From positions 62,001-126,000 of the forward strand of contig JAIUNJ010000003.1 in the NCBI GenBank assembly GCA_020161855.1: a DNA stretch of 64,000 nt, read 5' to 3'. Origin of the DNA: Pseudomonadota bacterium. Lineage in GTDB: Bacteria; Pseudomonadota; Alphaproteobacteria; Rhizobiales; Aestuariivirgaceae. Position 1 is the first letter of the stretch, and every line of letters starts with the position of its first letter. The translations under genes and the position numbers were made by a program. The notes beneath the pieces were generated by a model. It searched no databases and was not told where the DNA came from. It was given only the letters and a program-made list of their open reading frames with translations. Positions 50,197 through 58,735 of this stretch are shown piece by piece.

Positions 50197-50845
50197 AATT
50201 CGCCTGCGCCAACTGGGCGTCGATAAAGCTCCTGACTTGCTCAGGATCCTTGTGGCCGTCCAGATAGGTGCCGTTGACGAAGAAGGTGGGCGTGCCCTTC
50301 ACGCCGAATGTCTTGTTTGCTGTTTCGAGCGTGGCCTGGATATCGTTGAAGAGCTTGCGGTTCTTGATGCAGGCCGAAGCGCCCTTCTCATCCAGGCCGG
50401 CACTCTCCATGATCTTGAACAGCTCTTCTTTCGGATTGTTCTTGGTCCACACCTGCTGCTTCTCGAACATCATGTCGATGGCATCGAAATAGCGATCCGC
50501 GGGCGCACAGCGCGCCAGCATGAAGGCGCCCAGCGCCAGCTCGTCAGTCGGAAACTCGCGGAAGACGAAGAACACCTTGCCCGTGTCCACGTAGTCCTTC
50601 TTGATCGTCGGCCAGACGTCGTTGTGGAACTCGGCACAATGCGGGCAGGTCGCGGAGGCATATTCGATCATGGTCACCGGCGCCTGCGGATCGCCCAGCG
50701 TGCGCTCGCCATGGGGCGGCACCGCCGCCATCAGGCGCTTGGCCAGTTCCTTCGGATCGTCGGCGGCCTGCAACCCACCGCCACCCAGCAGCAAAGCCAC
50801 GCCCGGCAGGGCAAGAAGCGCATTTCGGCGGCGAAATTTCAGCAT
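50195..50845 (-). CDS. DsbA-family thiol:disulfide oxidoreductase
   Basis: A 216-residue secreted thioredoxin-fold protein (signal peptide about 1-28). The redox motif is CPHC (Cys near 70 and 73), followed by a helical insertion and the cis-Pro loop [17 protein letters not shown] (near 175-191). DsbA-like proteins oxidise or isomerise periplasmic disulfides; metal ions such as zinc and cadmium attack these thiols, which may explain its presence in a MerR-controlled cluster. First gene after the MerR promoter. Confidence 0.93.
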   Translation of the reverse strand: MLKFRRRNALLALPGVALLLGGGGLQAADDPKELAKRLMAAVPPHGERTLGDPQAPVTMIEYASATCPHCAEFHNDVWPTIKKDYVDTGKVFFVFREFPTDELALGAFMLARCAPADRYFDAIDMMFEKQQVWTKNNPKEELFKIMESAGLDEKGASACIKNRKLFNDIQATLETANKTFGVKGTPTFFVNGTYLDGHKDPEQVRSFIDAQLAQAN

Positions 50846-50896
50846 TTTAGTCTCCGGACAGGTTTCGGTCGCGCGCCTGGATTGCGCCGCAATGCT

Positions 50897-50927
50897 GGTC
50901 TAGAATCTACAGCCACCAGAGGTTCAA
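50897..50927 (-). promoter_or_regulatory. MerR-type promoter with 19-bp spacer and dyad
   Basis: On the minus strand, TTGAAC (50922-50927) and TAGACC (50897-50902) are 19 bp apart, the stretched spacing typical of MerR-regulated promoters. The spacer has an imperfect dyad CTCTGGTGGCTGTAGAT that resembles CadR/ZntR sites. It faces the DsbA-like-to-Sco1 cluster; the adjacent MerR gene is the expected regulator. Confidence 0.7.
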
Positions 50928-50939
50928 GAGGAAAATGCG

Positions 50940-51359
50940 ATGTCCGGAATTGCCATCGGAAAGCTCGCCGGCCTGGCCGCAACCAAGGTCCAAACCGTTC
51001 GCTACTATGAAGAAATCGGCCTGATCGCGCCGTTCATGCGCAGCGAGGGCGGCCACCGCCTGTATAATCCGGAAGATGTGCGCCGCCTGAAATTCGTGCG
51101 TCACGCCCGTGAGCTGGGTTTCGGTATCGAGGAGATTCGCGAGCTGCTGCAGCTCGTCGACAAACCCGAAACGAGCTGTGCCGCAGCCGACGCCATCGCA
51201 CGTTCACACCTCGAACAGGTGGAAATCAGGATCGAGAAGCTCAAGGCCCTGCGCAAGGAGCTTCGCCGGATGGTCGAAGATTGCAGCCATGGCCATGTCA
51301 GCGAATGCCGGGTCATCGAAATTCTCAGCGATCACCGCCATTGTGGCGGGGAGCACTGA
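50940..51359 (+). CDS. ZntR/CadR-like MerR-family metal sensor
   Basis: A 139-residue MerR regulator. The winged helix spans about 5-75 (IGKLAGLAATKVQTVRYYEEIGLI), and a long dimer helix about 80-118. Cysteines suit Zn/Cd sensing: Cys80, a C-terminal Cys118-x-His pair (EDCSHGHVSEC, Cys at 118 and 125), and DHRHCGGEH at the end, resembling ZntR. It is transcribed divergently from the cluster it most likely activates; an AGAGG site lies just before the ATG. Confidence 0.9.
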   Translation: MSGIAIGKLAGLAATKVQTVRYYEEIGLIAPFMRSEGGHRLYNPEDVRRLKFVRHARELGFGIEEIRELLQLVDKPETSCAAADAIARSHLEQVEIRIEKLKALRKELRRMVEDCSHGHVSECRVIEILSDHRHCGGEH

Positions 51360-51389
51360 CAGCACGCCTGTGCGTCACCTTTCTGACCG

Positions 51390-52859
51390 TTAGGATTTTG
51401 GAAGGCCGCCCACGAGGCTTGCAACCGTCTGCTTTGCGCCATGGTCAAAGAGCGATGCCAGATGGCCAGAGACATGGCTGCGCAATATGGCGTTGCGGCC
51501 AAGATCTTCGCCGAACACTTCCTTCACTTGCAGCAGGCCATCAACAAGCGCCACTGGGTTTCGCCGTGCCGCTGCGCCAATCGCCTTCAGCCTTTCGGCC
51601 AGAGGATCCCTGACATCGATGGCATTGCCGCTTTCATCCTCACCGGTCACGTAACGCATCCATGCTGCAACACCGAGTGACAGGCGCGCCACAGGCAGGC
51701 CGCGCGCCAGCCTGTCACGGATCGTGCCCAGCAGGCGCTGGGGCAGTTTCTGCGAGCCATCCATGGCGATCTGCCATGTGCGGTGCTTCAAAGCCGGATT
51801 GGTGAAGCGCTCCAGCAGCGCATCGCGGTACCGGGTGAGGGCATGTCGCTCCATCGGAAGTGTCGCCATCACCTCTTCGGTCATCAAGCCATGAATGAGG
51901 CTGCGATAGTCGGCGTTGGCCATGGCCTGGCTCACATACTCATAACCCGCCAGATAGCCGAGGTAGGCCAGCGTCGAATGACTGCCATTGAGCATGCGGA
52001 GCTTCATGAACTCGAAGGGCCGGACATCTTCCACCATCTCGACGCCGAGGCCCTCCAGCGCAGGGCGGCCGGAGGGAAAGCGGTCTTCCACAACCCACTG
52101 GCAGAACGGCTCGGTCATCACCGGCCAGGCATCGTCGAGGCCGGTGGCCTCGCGCACCAGGGCACGATCCTCATCGGTGGTGGCAGGAACAATCCTGTCG
52201 ACCATCGTCGACGGGAACGACACCTCGCGGGCCACATGGTCTCCCAATGCGGCGTCTCGCTCCCGCGCGAAGGCCGTGACGATACGGCCGACGGTTTCCC
52301 CATTGGCCGGCTGGTTGTCACAACACAGCACGGTGAAGGGCTTCACATTGCGCATCCGCCGCAGTTCAAGCGCACGGACAATCAATCCGGCGGCGCTGAC
52401 AGGCGACTCCGGATGCGCGAGATCATGGCGAATGTCAGGATGGTTGAGATCGAGCTTGCCCGTCGCCGGATCGTGGCAATAGCCCTTCTCGGTGATGGTC
52501 AGGGAGACAATGCGCACCCGCGGATCTGCCATGGCATCAAGCAGCGCGTCGCGCTGCGCCGTCGCGTCCAGCACATCGAGCAGGCTGCCGATCACCCGCG
52601 TGTCTGTGCCCGCGGCGCTCCGCACGGCCAGCGTATAGAGGAAATCCTGCGGCAGTAGCGCGTTGCGTGTGTCCGGCCGCTTCAGGGAGGCGCCGATCAC
52701 GCCCCAGGACGGATCCTCCTTCAGCACACTGTCGAGATAGACCGCCGCGTGCGAACGGAAGAAGGCACCAATGCCCAGATGCACGATGCCAGGCGTCACC
52801 CGGCTGCGATCATAAGGGAGCAGCGCCCCGGCATTTGCCAGCGTCAGTCTTTGCGCCAT
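51390..52859 (-). CDS. Mannitol-dehydrogenase-family oxidoreductase (fructuronate/mannonate type)
   Basis: A 489-residue NAD-dependent long-chain polyol/uronate dehydrogenase. The N-terminal nucleotide fold (GIVHLGIGAFFRSHAAVYL near 24-42) and the catalytic Lys-x4-Asn-x3-His in KLRMLNGSHS (near 285-294) are visible. Family members include UxuB (fructuronate reductase) and mannitol dehydrogenase; UxuB-like activity on a sugar acid fits the neighbours best. It follows the alcohol dehydrogenase gene by 4 bp. Confidence 0.88.
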   Translation of the reverse strand: MAQRLTLANAGALLPYDRSRVTPGIVHLGIGAFFRSHAAVYLDSVLKEDPSWGVIGASLKRPDTRNALLPQDFLYTLAVRSAAGTDTRVIGSLLDVLDATAQRDALLDAMADPRVRIVSLTITEKGYCHDPATGKLDLNHPDIRHDLAHPESPVSAAGLIVRALELRRMRNVKPFTVLCCDNQPANGETVGRIVTAFARERDAALGDHVAREVSFPSTMVDRIVPATTDEDRALVREATGLDDAWPVMTEPFCQWVVEDRFPSGRPALEGLGVEMVEDVRPFEFMKLRMLNGSHSTLAYLGYLAGYEYVSQAMANADYRSLIHGLMTEEVMATLPMERHALTRYRDALLERFTNPALKHRTWQIAMDGSQKLPQRLLGTIRDRLARGLPVARLSLGVAAWMRYVTGEDESGNAIDVRDPLAERLKAIGAAARRNPVALVDGLLQVKEVFGEDLGRNAILRSHVSGHLASLFDHGAKQTVASLVGGLPKS

Positions 52860-52863
52860 CTGA

Positions 52864-53877
52864 CTAGCCGATCTCGATCATGGCCTTAATCAGGCCCGTC
52901 TTCTGCGTGGCCCAGACCGGCAAATCCTTGACCGCACCCGCAAGGCTTGTGCGATGGGTGATCAACCGGTCGATAGGCACCTTGCGATTGCGGATCGAGG
53001 AAATGACCCGATCGAAATCTTCAGACGTGGCGTTGCGGCTGCCGAGCAGGGTCATTTCCTTCCGATGAAAATCCGGATCGGCAAAGGTGATCTGCGTCTT
53101 CACCACACTCACCAGCACATAGCGCCCGCCATGCGCCACAAGATCGAAGCCCTGCTCCATGGCCGCCTGGTTGCCTGTGGCATCGAAGACCACATCAAAG
53201 CCCACGCCATCGCCATGGGCAGCGACGATATCGGCGGAACTGCCGGTGACGGCATGAGCGGCGGTGCCCACGATGTCGCCTGCCGATTTCGCGCGCTCGG
53301 GATCGCGGTCAAAGATCGTGACCGCCCCACCCGACAGCTTGGCAAAAAGTGCAGCCCCCAGGCCAATCGGGCCTGCCCCGACAACTGCAACCCTGTCGGC
53401 AGCCGTCACCGCACCGCGCCGCACGGCATGGGCACCGATGGCCAGAAACTCGACGGTGGCGCATTCGTCGGTGCTGAGCCCCTCAGCCGGCAACAGGTTC
53501 CTGGCCGGAACCGGCAGAAGCTCCTGCATGCCGCCGTCCTGATGCACGCCGAGCACCGAGATTTTCACGCAGCAATTCGGCTTGCCCGCCGCGCAGGCAA
53601 TGCAGACACCACAGGAGAGGTAAGGATTGACGACGCAAATCTGGCCTGCAGAAAGACCCGATCCGGCAGGTGCATCGACGACCTCGACCGCAAGCTCATG
53701 GCCCATGATGCGCGGATATTGCAGGAAAGGGTGCTTGCCCTCGAAGATGTGAAAATCCGTGCCGCAGATTCCGATGCGCCGAGGCCGCACCAGAACATCG
53801 CCCGGCCGGCGCGCAGGCGAAGGCCGCTTGTCGACCTGAAGCTGGCCGGGGGAAACACAAACCAATGAGTCAATCAT
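52864..53877 (-). CDS. Zinc-dependent MDR alcohol/sugar-acid dehydrogenase
   Basis: A 337-residue medium-chain dehydrogenase. The catalytic zinc region GICGTDFHIFEG (near 37-48) and PRIMGHELAVEV (near 56-67), and structural zinc cysteines (LSCGVCIACAAGKPNC, near 88-103), are present, with the Rossmann motif VAVVGAGPIGLGAA near 165. It resembles L-galactonate/sorbitol-type dehydrogenases. I prefer the ATG at 53877; a GTG two codons upstream is also possible. A palindrome lies 29-49 bp upstream. Confidence 0.88.
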   Translation of the reverse strand: MIDSLVCVSPGQLQVDKRPSPARRPGDVLVRPRRIGICGTDFHIFEGKHPFLQYPRIMGHELAVEVVDAPAGSGLSAGQICVVNPYLSCGVCIACAAGKPNCCVKISVLGVHQDGGMQELLPVPARNLLPAEGLSTDECATVEFLAIGAHAVRRGAVTAADRVAVVGAGPIGLGAALFAKLSGGAVTIFDRDPERAKSAGDIVGTAAHAVTGSSADIVAAHGDGVGFDVVFDATGNQAAMEQGFDLVAHGGRYVLVSVVKTQITFADPDFHRKEMTLLGSRNATSEDFDRVISSIRNRKVPIDRLITHRTSLAGAVKDLPVWATQKTGLIKAMIEIG

Positions 53878-53911
53878 GTTCACGATGAGATCCGTTCGCT
53901 GGAAACTTGAG

Positions 53912-53932
53912 GGAACCGGGCGAACCGGTTCC
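53912..53932. promoter_or_regulatory. Inverted repeat GGAACCGG-GCGAA-CCGGTTCC upstream of the dehydrogenase operon
   Basis: Perfect 8-bp arms; the right half includes GAACCGGTTC, the type of CG-centred palindrome bound by LacI-family proteins. It lies just upstream of the alcohol dehydrogenase gene in a 118-bp gap. No U-tract supports termination. The LacI regulator at 58736 is a candidate. Confidence 0.5.
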
Positions 53933-54001
53933 GGCAGTGTCGCGGCAGGTTCTTAGCGCAGACTGCCCGACTTGTCTTTTCTGTGGAAACCATGCGCGTG
54001 G

Positions 54002-54988
54002 TCATCCCGGGTACCAGATCTTGCGCGGCTCGCTGGCAGGCCGCCGGTATTGCCAGGCGGCATCAATCAGCCGTGCAAGATCGTAGTGCGGACGCCAGCC
54101 CAGCGCGAACTTCGCTGCGGCGTTGTCCATCCAGTTGGAACAATAGCTGCTCGGAATCCTGACGGAAGCGAGGCCATAATTGCGCGCCAGATGATCCGCC
54201 ACGGCGCCGTAGTCCACGGGCTCATCCATGCAGACATTGAAGAGCTTGCCACGCGCCTGCGGGTTGTCGAGTGCGAGGCCTATGGCGGAGACGAGATCAT
54301 CGACATGAACGAAGTTGCGCTTGAGGGGCCGGCCCCCGCCGTCCAGCAGCAACGGCACGGTTCCTGCCTGTGCATAGTGGCGCGCCTTCTCCGGCGGCAC
54401 CAGATCCTTCCAGACAGGGCCTCCGAACACATCGTCTCCGAAGGAAAGGCTGTATTTGAAATCGTCCTTCTCCATGATCCAGGGCGCACGGAGACAACAG
54501 ACATTGCTGCGATATTGTATGGCGTACTGAAACAGCATCACCTCTTCCAGAACCTTCGACAGGGCATAGCAGCCTGGATAGGCCCGGTGCGGCGTCTGCT
54601 CGGTGACGGGGCCGCCATGATCATAGAAGAAGTGGCCGATGGCTGCATCGCCGCCGATGAGGATGAACTGCCGCGCCGCCGGGCTTTCGCGGAATTCCTC
54701 AAGCAGCCAGAACAACCCCTTGACCGTGACATCCATCACATCCTCAGGCGTTTCCTTGCAGGTCGCCAGATGAACGACATGGGTCACATCCTTGAGGGCG
54801 GCACGGGCACAGTCCCTGTCGGCAATGGAACCCTTGACGACCTCGAGACCCTCGATCGTGCGATTGTGGCAGAGGGCACGAAGACTGGCCTTGCCGAAGC
54901 GTTCGTGGGAACGCAGATGATCGATCAGCCGCCTGCCCACCTTGCCGGTGGCCCCCGTAATCAGGATTTTCATATTCTCGGCGGCCAT
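54002..54988 (-). CDS. NAD-dependent epimerase/dehydratase (extended SDR)
   Basis: A 328-residue extended short-chain dehydrogenase. The NAD motif GATGKVGRRL (near 11-20) and the catalytic Tyr-x3-Lys in CYALSKVLEE (near 150-159) are present. I start at 54988, with an AAGGA ribosome site; an in-frame ATG 42 bp upstream lacks one. Substrate unknown; sugar or sugar-acid dehydrogenation is plausible. Divergent from the hydroxy-acid oxidase with a GntR-type palindrome in the gap. Confidence 0.87.
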   Translation of the reverse strand: MAAENMKILITGATGKVGRRLIDHLRSHERFGKASLRALCHNRTIEGLEVVKGSIADRDCARAALKDVTHVVHLATCKETPEDVMDVTVKGLFWLLEEFRESPAARQFILIGGDAAIGHFFYDHGGPVTEQTPHRAYPGCYALSKVLEEVMLFQYAIQYRSNVCCLRAPWIMEKDDFKYSLSFGDDVFGGPVWKDLVPPEKARHYAQAGTVPLLLDGGGRPLKRNFVHVDDLVSAIGLALDNPQARGKLFNVCMDEPVDYGAVADHLARNYGLASVRIPSSYCSNWMDNAAAKFALGWRPHYDLARLIDAAWQYRRPASEPRKIWYPG

Positions 54989-55048
54989 TCTCTTTCCTTC
55001 TCGTGGTTGAAATGATCCTGCTTTGAGCATCGCAAGCCGGGGTCAGTC

Positions 55049-55063
55049 ATTTGTCTGACAAAT
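55049..55063. promoter_or_regulatory. Perfect palindrome ATTTGTC-T-GACAAAT, GntR/FadR-type operator
   Basis: Seven-bp perfect arms around one central base, in the divergent gap between the epimerase and hydroxy-acid oxidase genes. The TTGTCTGACAA core is typical for FCD-domain GntR repressors. No GntR gene lies in this window, so the regulator would be encoded elsewhere. Confidence 0.65.
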
Positions 55064-55197
55064 AGGTGAATGGCGCAATCCTGTCCATGGCCGGATTGCT
55101 GGGTCAGCAGAGTCCACGCTGCAGCGCACAATCCGGGTCTGTTCGATTCAGGGTCAACATCCTAGGTTCAGGACCGAAACACGAATGGGAGACGGGC

Positions 55198-56361
55198 GTG
55201 GGCAGGAATTGGCAGAGCCGCAGCTACAGCATCACGGCCCTGCGCGAAGAGGCGCAGAAGATTCTGCCCCGGCCCGTGTTCGATTTTACCGACGGTGGTG
55301 CCGAGGATGAATGGACGCTCCGTCACAACGAATCCGACTTCGACAAGGTCAGCCTTCTGCCACGGCCGCTCGACGGTCCCGGCATGGCCAGCACCGCAAC
55401 CACGCTTTTCGGCCACAAGCTGTCCATGCCCGTCATCATCGGCCCGACCGGCCTCGCGGGCCTGATGTGGCCGGAAGGTGAGGCCTGTGCTGCGCGGGCT
55501 GCGGCGAAAGCGGGTGTTGCCTACTGCCTCAGCCACGGCTCGGTCTGCCGCCTTGAAGATCTTCCGGCACCGGCCGGCAGTCATCGCTGGATGCAGGTGT
55601 TCATGTATCGCGACCGGGGCTTCACCCGGGAACTGAGCGAGCGCGCCGCTGCCTCCGGCTACAATGCCCTTGTGCTGACAACCGACAACCAGACACTTGG
55701 CAACCGTGAGCGCGACATCCGCAATGGCTTCACCATTCCGCCGAAGTTCAAGGCCCGAGACGTGCTGGCAATGACGACAAAACTGCCCTGGTTGCTGCGC
55801 ATGCGACAGGAACTGCCCAAGATCACCTTCGGCAACTATGTGCGCGCCGGCGAAGCCATCGACATCGGAAGCCTCGCCAAGCGCATGTCGGAACTGCTCG
55901 ATCCGGCCCTGTCATGGCGTGACGTTGAATGGCTGCGCAGCATCTGGAAGGGGCCGCTTCTGCTCAAGGGCGTGCTGCATCCATCCGAGGCACAACGCGC
56001 CGTGGAAACCGGCATCGATGCGGTGATCGTTTCAAATCATGGTGGCCGCCAGCTTGATGGTGCTGCAACGTCGATATCCGCCCTGCCCGCCATCGCTGAC
56101 ACGGTCGCGGGCCGCATCCCCATCCTGCTCGATGGTGGAATCCGCAGAGGCACGGATGTGATCAAGGCGATAGCACTCGGTGCTGCCTGCTGCCTGGTTG
56201 CGCGCCCACAGCTCTGGGGATTGGCTGTTGCCGGAGAGGACGGCGTTGCCCACATGCTCGAGATCCTGCGCAAGGATATCCAGCGCGGCATGACCCTGCT
56301 CGGCGCAGCACAGGTCGACAAACTGACCCGCGATCTGGTTCAGCGCGGCATGCCTGCTTAG
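55198..56361 (+). CDS. FMN-dependent alpha-hydroxy-acid oxidase/dehydrogenase
   Basis: A 387-residue TIM-barrel flavoenzyme that oxidises 2-hydroxy acids such as lactate, glycolate or mandelate. FMN/substrate motifs include PVIIGPTGLAGLMWPEGE (near 93-110), the catalytic histidine in VSNHGGRQLDGA (near 280-291) and LLDGGIRRGTDVIKAIALGA (near 311-330). I use the GTG at 55198 with a GGGAGA site; the frame open upstream is not family-like. Convergent, with a 4-bp overlap, to the KPHMT-like gene. Confidence 0.9.
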   Translation: MGRNWQSRSYSITALREEAQKILPRPVFDFTDGGAEDEWTLRHNESDFDKVSLLPRPLDGPGMASTATTLFGHKLSMPVIIGPTGLAGLMWPEGEACAARAAAKAGVAYCLSHGSVCRLEDLPAPAGSHRWMQVFMYRDRGFTRELSERAAASGYNALVLTTDNQTLGNRERDIRNGFTIPPKFKARDVLAMTTKLPWLLRMRQELPKITFGNYVRAGEAIDIGSLAKRMSELLDPALSWRDVEWLRSIWKGPLLLKGVLHPSEAQRAVETGIDAVIVSNHGGRQLDGAATSISALPAIADTVAGRIPILLDGGIRRGTDVIKAIALGAACCLVARPQLWGLAVAGEDGVAHMLEILRKDIQRGMTLLGAAQVDKLTRDLVQRGMPA

Positions 56362-57170
56362 CGCGAAGCCTTCCCTGCCATCATGTTGCGAAAAGCCTCC
56401 ATCTCGGACTCGGGGGCCGAGACCAGCTCTGGCGCCGCCGGAAAGGCACCGCCCTGCACATCCTTGACGAAACTCCGGAAGGCTTCGATGCGCAGCGACT
56501 GGATGCGCTCATACTCATTCGCAAGGTTCGCATATTGCCGGGCATGGCGCGGCACATGCCCGGTGTTTGTGCCCAGCACGTCACAGCTGAAGAGATACTG
56601 GCAATCGCCACCTTTGCCACCTCCCATCGAAACGAGGAAAAGCGACGTATGCTTTGATATTTCTTCAGTCACCTCGGGTGGCACGACTTCAATTTCGACG
56701 CCGAAGGCGCCAATCTCCTCATAGCGGCGCACGCGCTCATAGACCTGCATGGCACTGGCCGCCGTCTTGCCGACAGCCTTGAAACCGCCAGTCCAGGTGC
56801 AGAAATGCGGAATGAGGCCAACATGACCGATGACTGGAATACTCTCGGCGGTCATGCGCTTCACCGTGTCGAAAGATGCCGCGCAATAGATGGCGTCCGC
56901 GCCGGCATTCATCATCTCGAAGGCCCAGCGCAGATAGTCATCGGTTGCGGCAGGCGCGGCATAGAGCGCAAGGCCCGGCACCGCGAAGACCGAAGGCGCC
57001 ACTTCCCGGAAACGCGGATCCTTGATCATCTCGGGCGAGACCGAGCACATGTCAATTCCGGCAGCTTCAGCAGCCGCCAGCTCATCCCAACTCTCCACCC
57101 GCATCATGGTGTATTGGTATCTGCCCTTGTTGGCCCGGACATCGGCAACGGTCGGCCGCTTGCGTGTCAT
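56358..57170 (-). CDS. KPHMT/PanB-like protein with altered metal site
   Basis: A 270-residue protein of the ketopantoate hydroxymethyltransferase family. Shared segments are IPVIGHVGLIPH (near 125-136), GGFKAVGKTAASA (near 141-153), GAFGVEIEVVPPEV (near 166-179) and CDVLG (near 208). Compared by eye with PanB, the aspartates that normally bind the metal (in the ITAYD and VGDS motifs) are replaced (TMMRV, CSVSP), so it is unlikely to make ketopantoate. I start at 57170 (AGGGA site). It may act on another 2-oxo acid in this cluster. Confidence 0.75.
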   Translation of the reverse strand: MTRKRPTVADVRANKGRYQYTMMRVESWDELAAAEAAGIDMCSVSPEMIKDPRFREVAPSVFAVPGLALYAAPAATDDYLRWAFEMMNAGADAIYCAASFDTVKRMTAESIPVIGHVGLIPHFCTWTGGFKAVGKTAASAMQVYERVRRYEEIGAFGVEIEVVPPEVTEEISKHTSLFLVSMGGGKGGDCQYLFSCDVLGTNTGHVPRHARQYANLANEYERIQSLRIEAFRSFVKDVQGGAFPAAPELVSAPESEMEAFRNMMAGKASR

Positions 57171-57205
57171 GACTTTCCCTTCCATGCAGGCCAGCAGAAT
57201 GGCCC

Positions 57206-57517
57206 TCAAATCTCGATCAGCACCCGACCGTTCTGCACCTTGGCTGGATAGGTCTTGAGGTTGATACAGGCGGGCATGCGCACCGCTTCGCCGGTACGAT
57301 AGTCGAACTGCCCATTATGCTTGGGGCATTCGATGGTGAAATCCATCACCAGACCATCGCAGAGATGTATTTTCTCATGGGTGCAGAGTCCGTCGGTGCA
57401 GTAGTAGCCGTCATCCGGGCTGCGATAGATGGCAAAGGTGCGCCCGCCATGATCGAAGCGGATCAGGTCTTCCGGGTCAATTTCATCGGCCGCGCAGGCA
57501 TCGATCCAGCTTGCCAT
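57206..57517 (-). CDS. Rieske-type [2Fe-2S] ferredoxin
   Basis: A 103-residue soluble ferredoxin with one Rieske site: CTH near 45-47 and CPKH near 64-67, about 17 residues apart, the usual spacing. Such small proteins deliver electrons to oxygenases or membrane hydroxylases. It lies 7 bp after the sterol-desaturase-family gene, so it is the likely electron donor to that hydroxylase. A dedicated reductase is not encoded nearby. Confidence 0.9.
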   Translation of the reverse strand: MASWIDACAADEIDPEDLIRFDHGGRTFAIYRSPDDGYYCTDGLCTHEKIHLCDGLVMDFTIECPKHNGQFDYRTGEAVRMPACINLKTYPAKVQNGRVLIEI

Positions 57518-57524
57518 GTCTTCC

Positions 57525-58544
57525 TCAGTTCCTTGATGTGTTGCCGGCGTTCAGTCTCTCGCGCTTCTGGCGGAAGCGCTCATTCATCATGGCTTCGCCT
57601 TCAGCGCTACCATCGTGCCAGGTGCCCAGCCACTTATCGAGCGGGATCACGCCATCGCCGCCGTAGTTCACCTCGAAATATCTGTGGTGCAGGTAGTGGG
57701 CGTAGGCATGACTGTCGAGCGTTGCTTCATCGGTCAGTTCCAGCTTGTCGAAGCCGATGTGGCCATTGATGGCACCAAAGCCCGCCACATGAAGCTGGAA
57801 CAAGGCGACGACAGGATTGGACGGGAGCAGCAAATGCCACAGCGCCACTGCATGATAGGCAAAGGCCTCGACGGGATGCATCGAGAGCGACGACCACGGT
57901 GATGGATTGATGGAATTGTGATGCACCGCGTGCACCCACTTGTAGAGCAAGGGGGAGTGAAGCGCCCGGTGAATGAGGAAGAAGTGAACTTCGTGGATCA
58001 TTGGCGCGGCAAGAACCAGAAACAGCAGACAGAGCGGATGATCGGCCCAGGACAGCCAAGGCACGAAGCCATTGGCGAAACACCAGAGCATCAGAACTTC
58101 CACAACCGTCCACGCTGGAATACTGATCAGAAAGCTGCGCAGAAAATTGTCGATGTTCTGGCTCTTGAACCAGAAAACATCGGAAGGATTCTCCGACGGG
58201 AACCTCGTATTGTATTTGAAGCGCGAGCCCTGCTTTCGCCTGACGTAGTAGAAGAGTTCAACAGCCCCATACATGGTGAAGATCGCGGCCGCGTTCACCG
58301 CATAGAGCCAGAGCGCCCAGCCGATGCTCAGCACCTTCATCGTCTCGATGTCCGGGACGACGAAGCACCAGTAGAGAAGTGCGGTCGCCATGTGAAAGGC
58401 GTTCCAAGGCCAGACATACCCGAGGAACCATCGCAGAAGCTTGCCGGGGCTCAGGGGCCAATCCCAGAAGGGCGCGACCTCCAACCTTTTTCGAGGCCGC
58501 CAATCGCCGCGCTTGTCGCGCGTGCCGTAGAGAAGATCGTCCAC
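57525..58544 (-). CDS. Sterol desaturase/fatty-acid hydroxylase-family membrane enzyme
   Basis: A 339-residue di-iron membrane enzyme. Helices near 55-75, 80-100, 145-165 and 175-200. His boxes: HFFLIHRALH (near 193-202), HAVHHNS (near 211-217), and a distal HYLHHRYFEVNYG (near 292-304). Family members hydroxylate or desaturate lipids, carotenoids or hydrocarbons; the substrate is unknown. It starts the unit with the Rieske ferredoxin and KPHMT-like genes and is divergent from the LacI gene. Confidence 0.88.
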   Translation of the reverse strand: MDDLLYGTRDKRGDWRPRKRLEVAPFWDWPLSPGKLLRWFLGYVWPWNAFHMATALLYWCFVVPDIETMKVLSIGWALWLYAVNAAAIFTMYGAVELFYYVRRKQGSRFKYNTRFPSENPSDVFWFKSQNIDNFLRSFLISIPAWTVVEVLMLWCFANGFVPWLSWADHPLCLLFLVLAAPMIHEVHFFLIHRALHSPLLYKWVHAVHHNSINPSPWSSLSMHPVEAFAYHAVALWHLLLPSNPVVALFQLHVAGFGAINGHIGFDKLELTDEATLDSHAYAHYLHHRYFEVNYGGDGVIPLDKWLGTWHDGSAEGEAMMNERFRQKRERLNAGNTSRN

Positions 58545-58735
58545 CCTCTGCGCCCTCCCTCAAGGTTCAGTCCCGCGCCGGGGACTTTAGGTGCGCGGGC
58601 CATTCCGGGTGGGATTTCTGTTGCACCGGAATCTCCGTCGCGCAACGGCCGCGGCCATCACCATCTGCATTTCATTTCATTTGATTTCGCGGGCAAGCTA
58701 AAGATGATGAGACGATTTGAGATATGGAGAACGCC

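Noticed and set aside
58664-58690. Repeated TTTCA pentamers before the LacI gene
   Set aside because: Short, low-complexity; could be part of a promoter but no boxes or operator can be defined.
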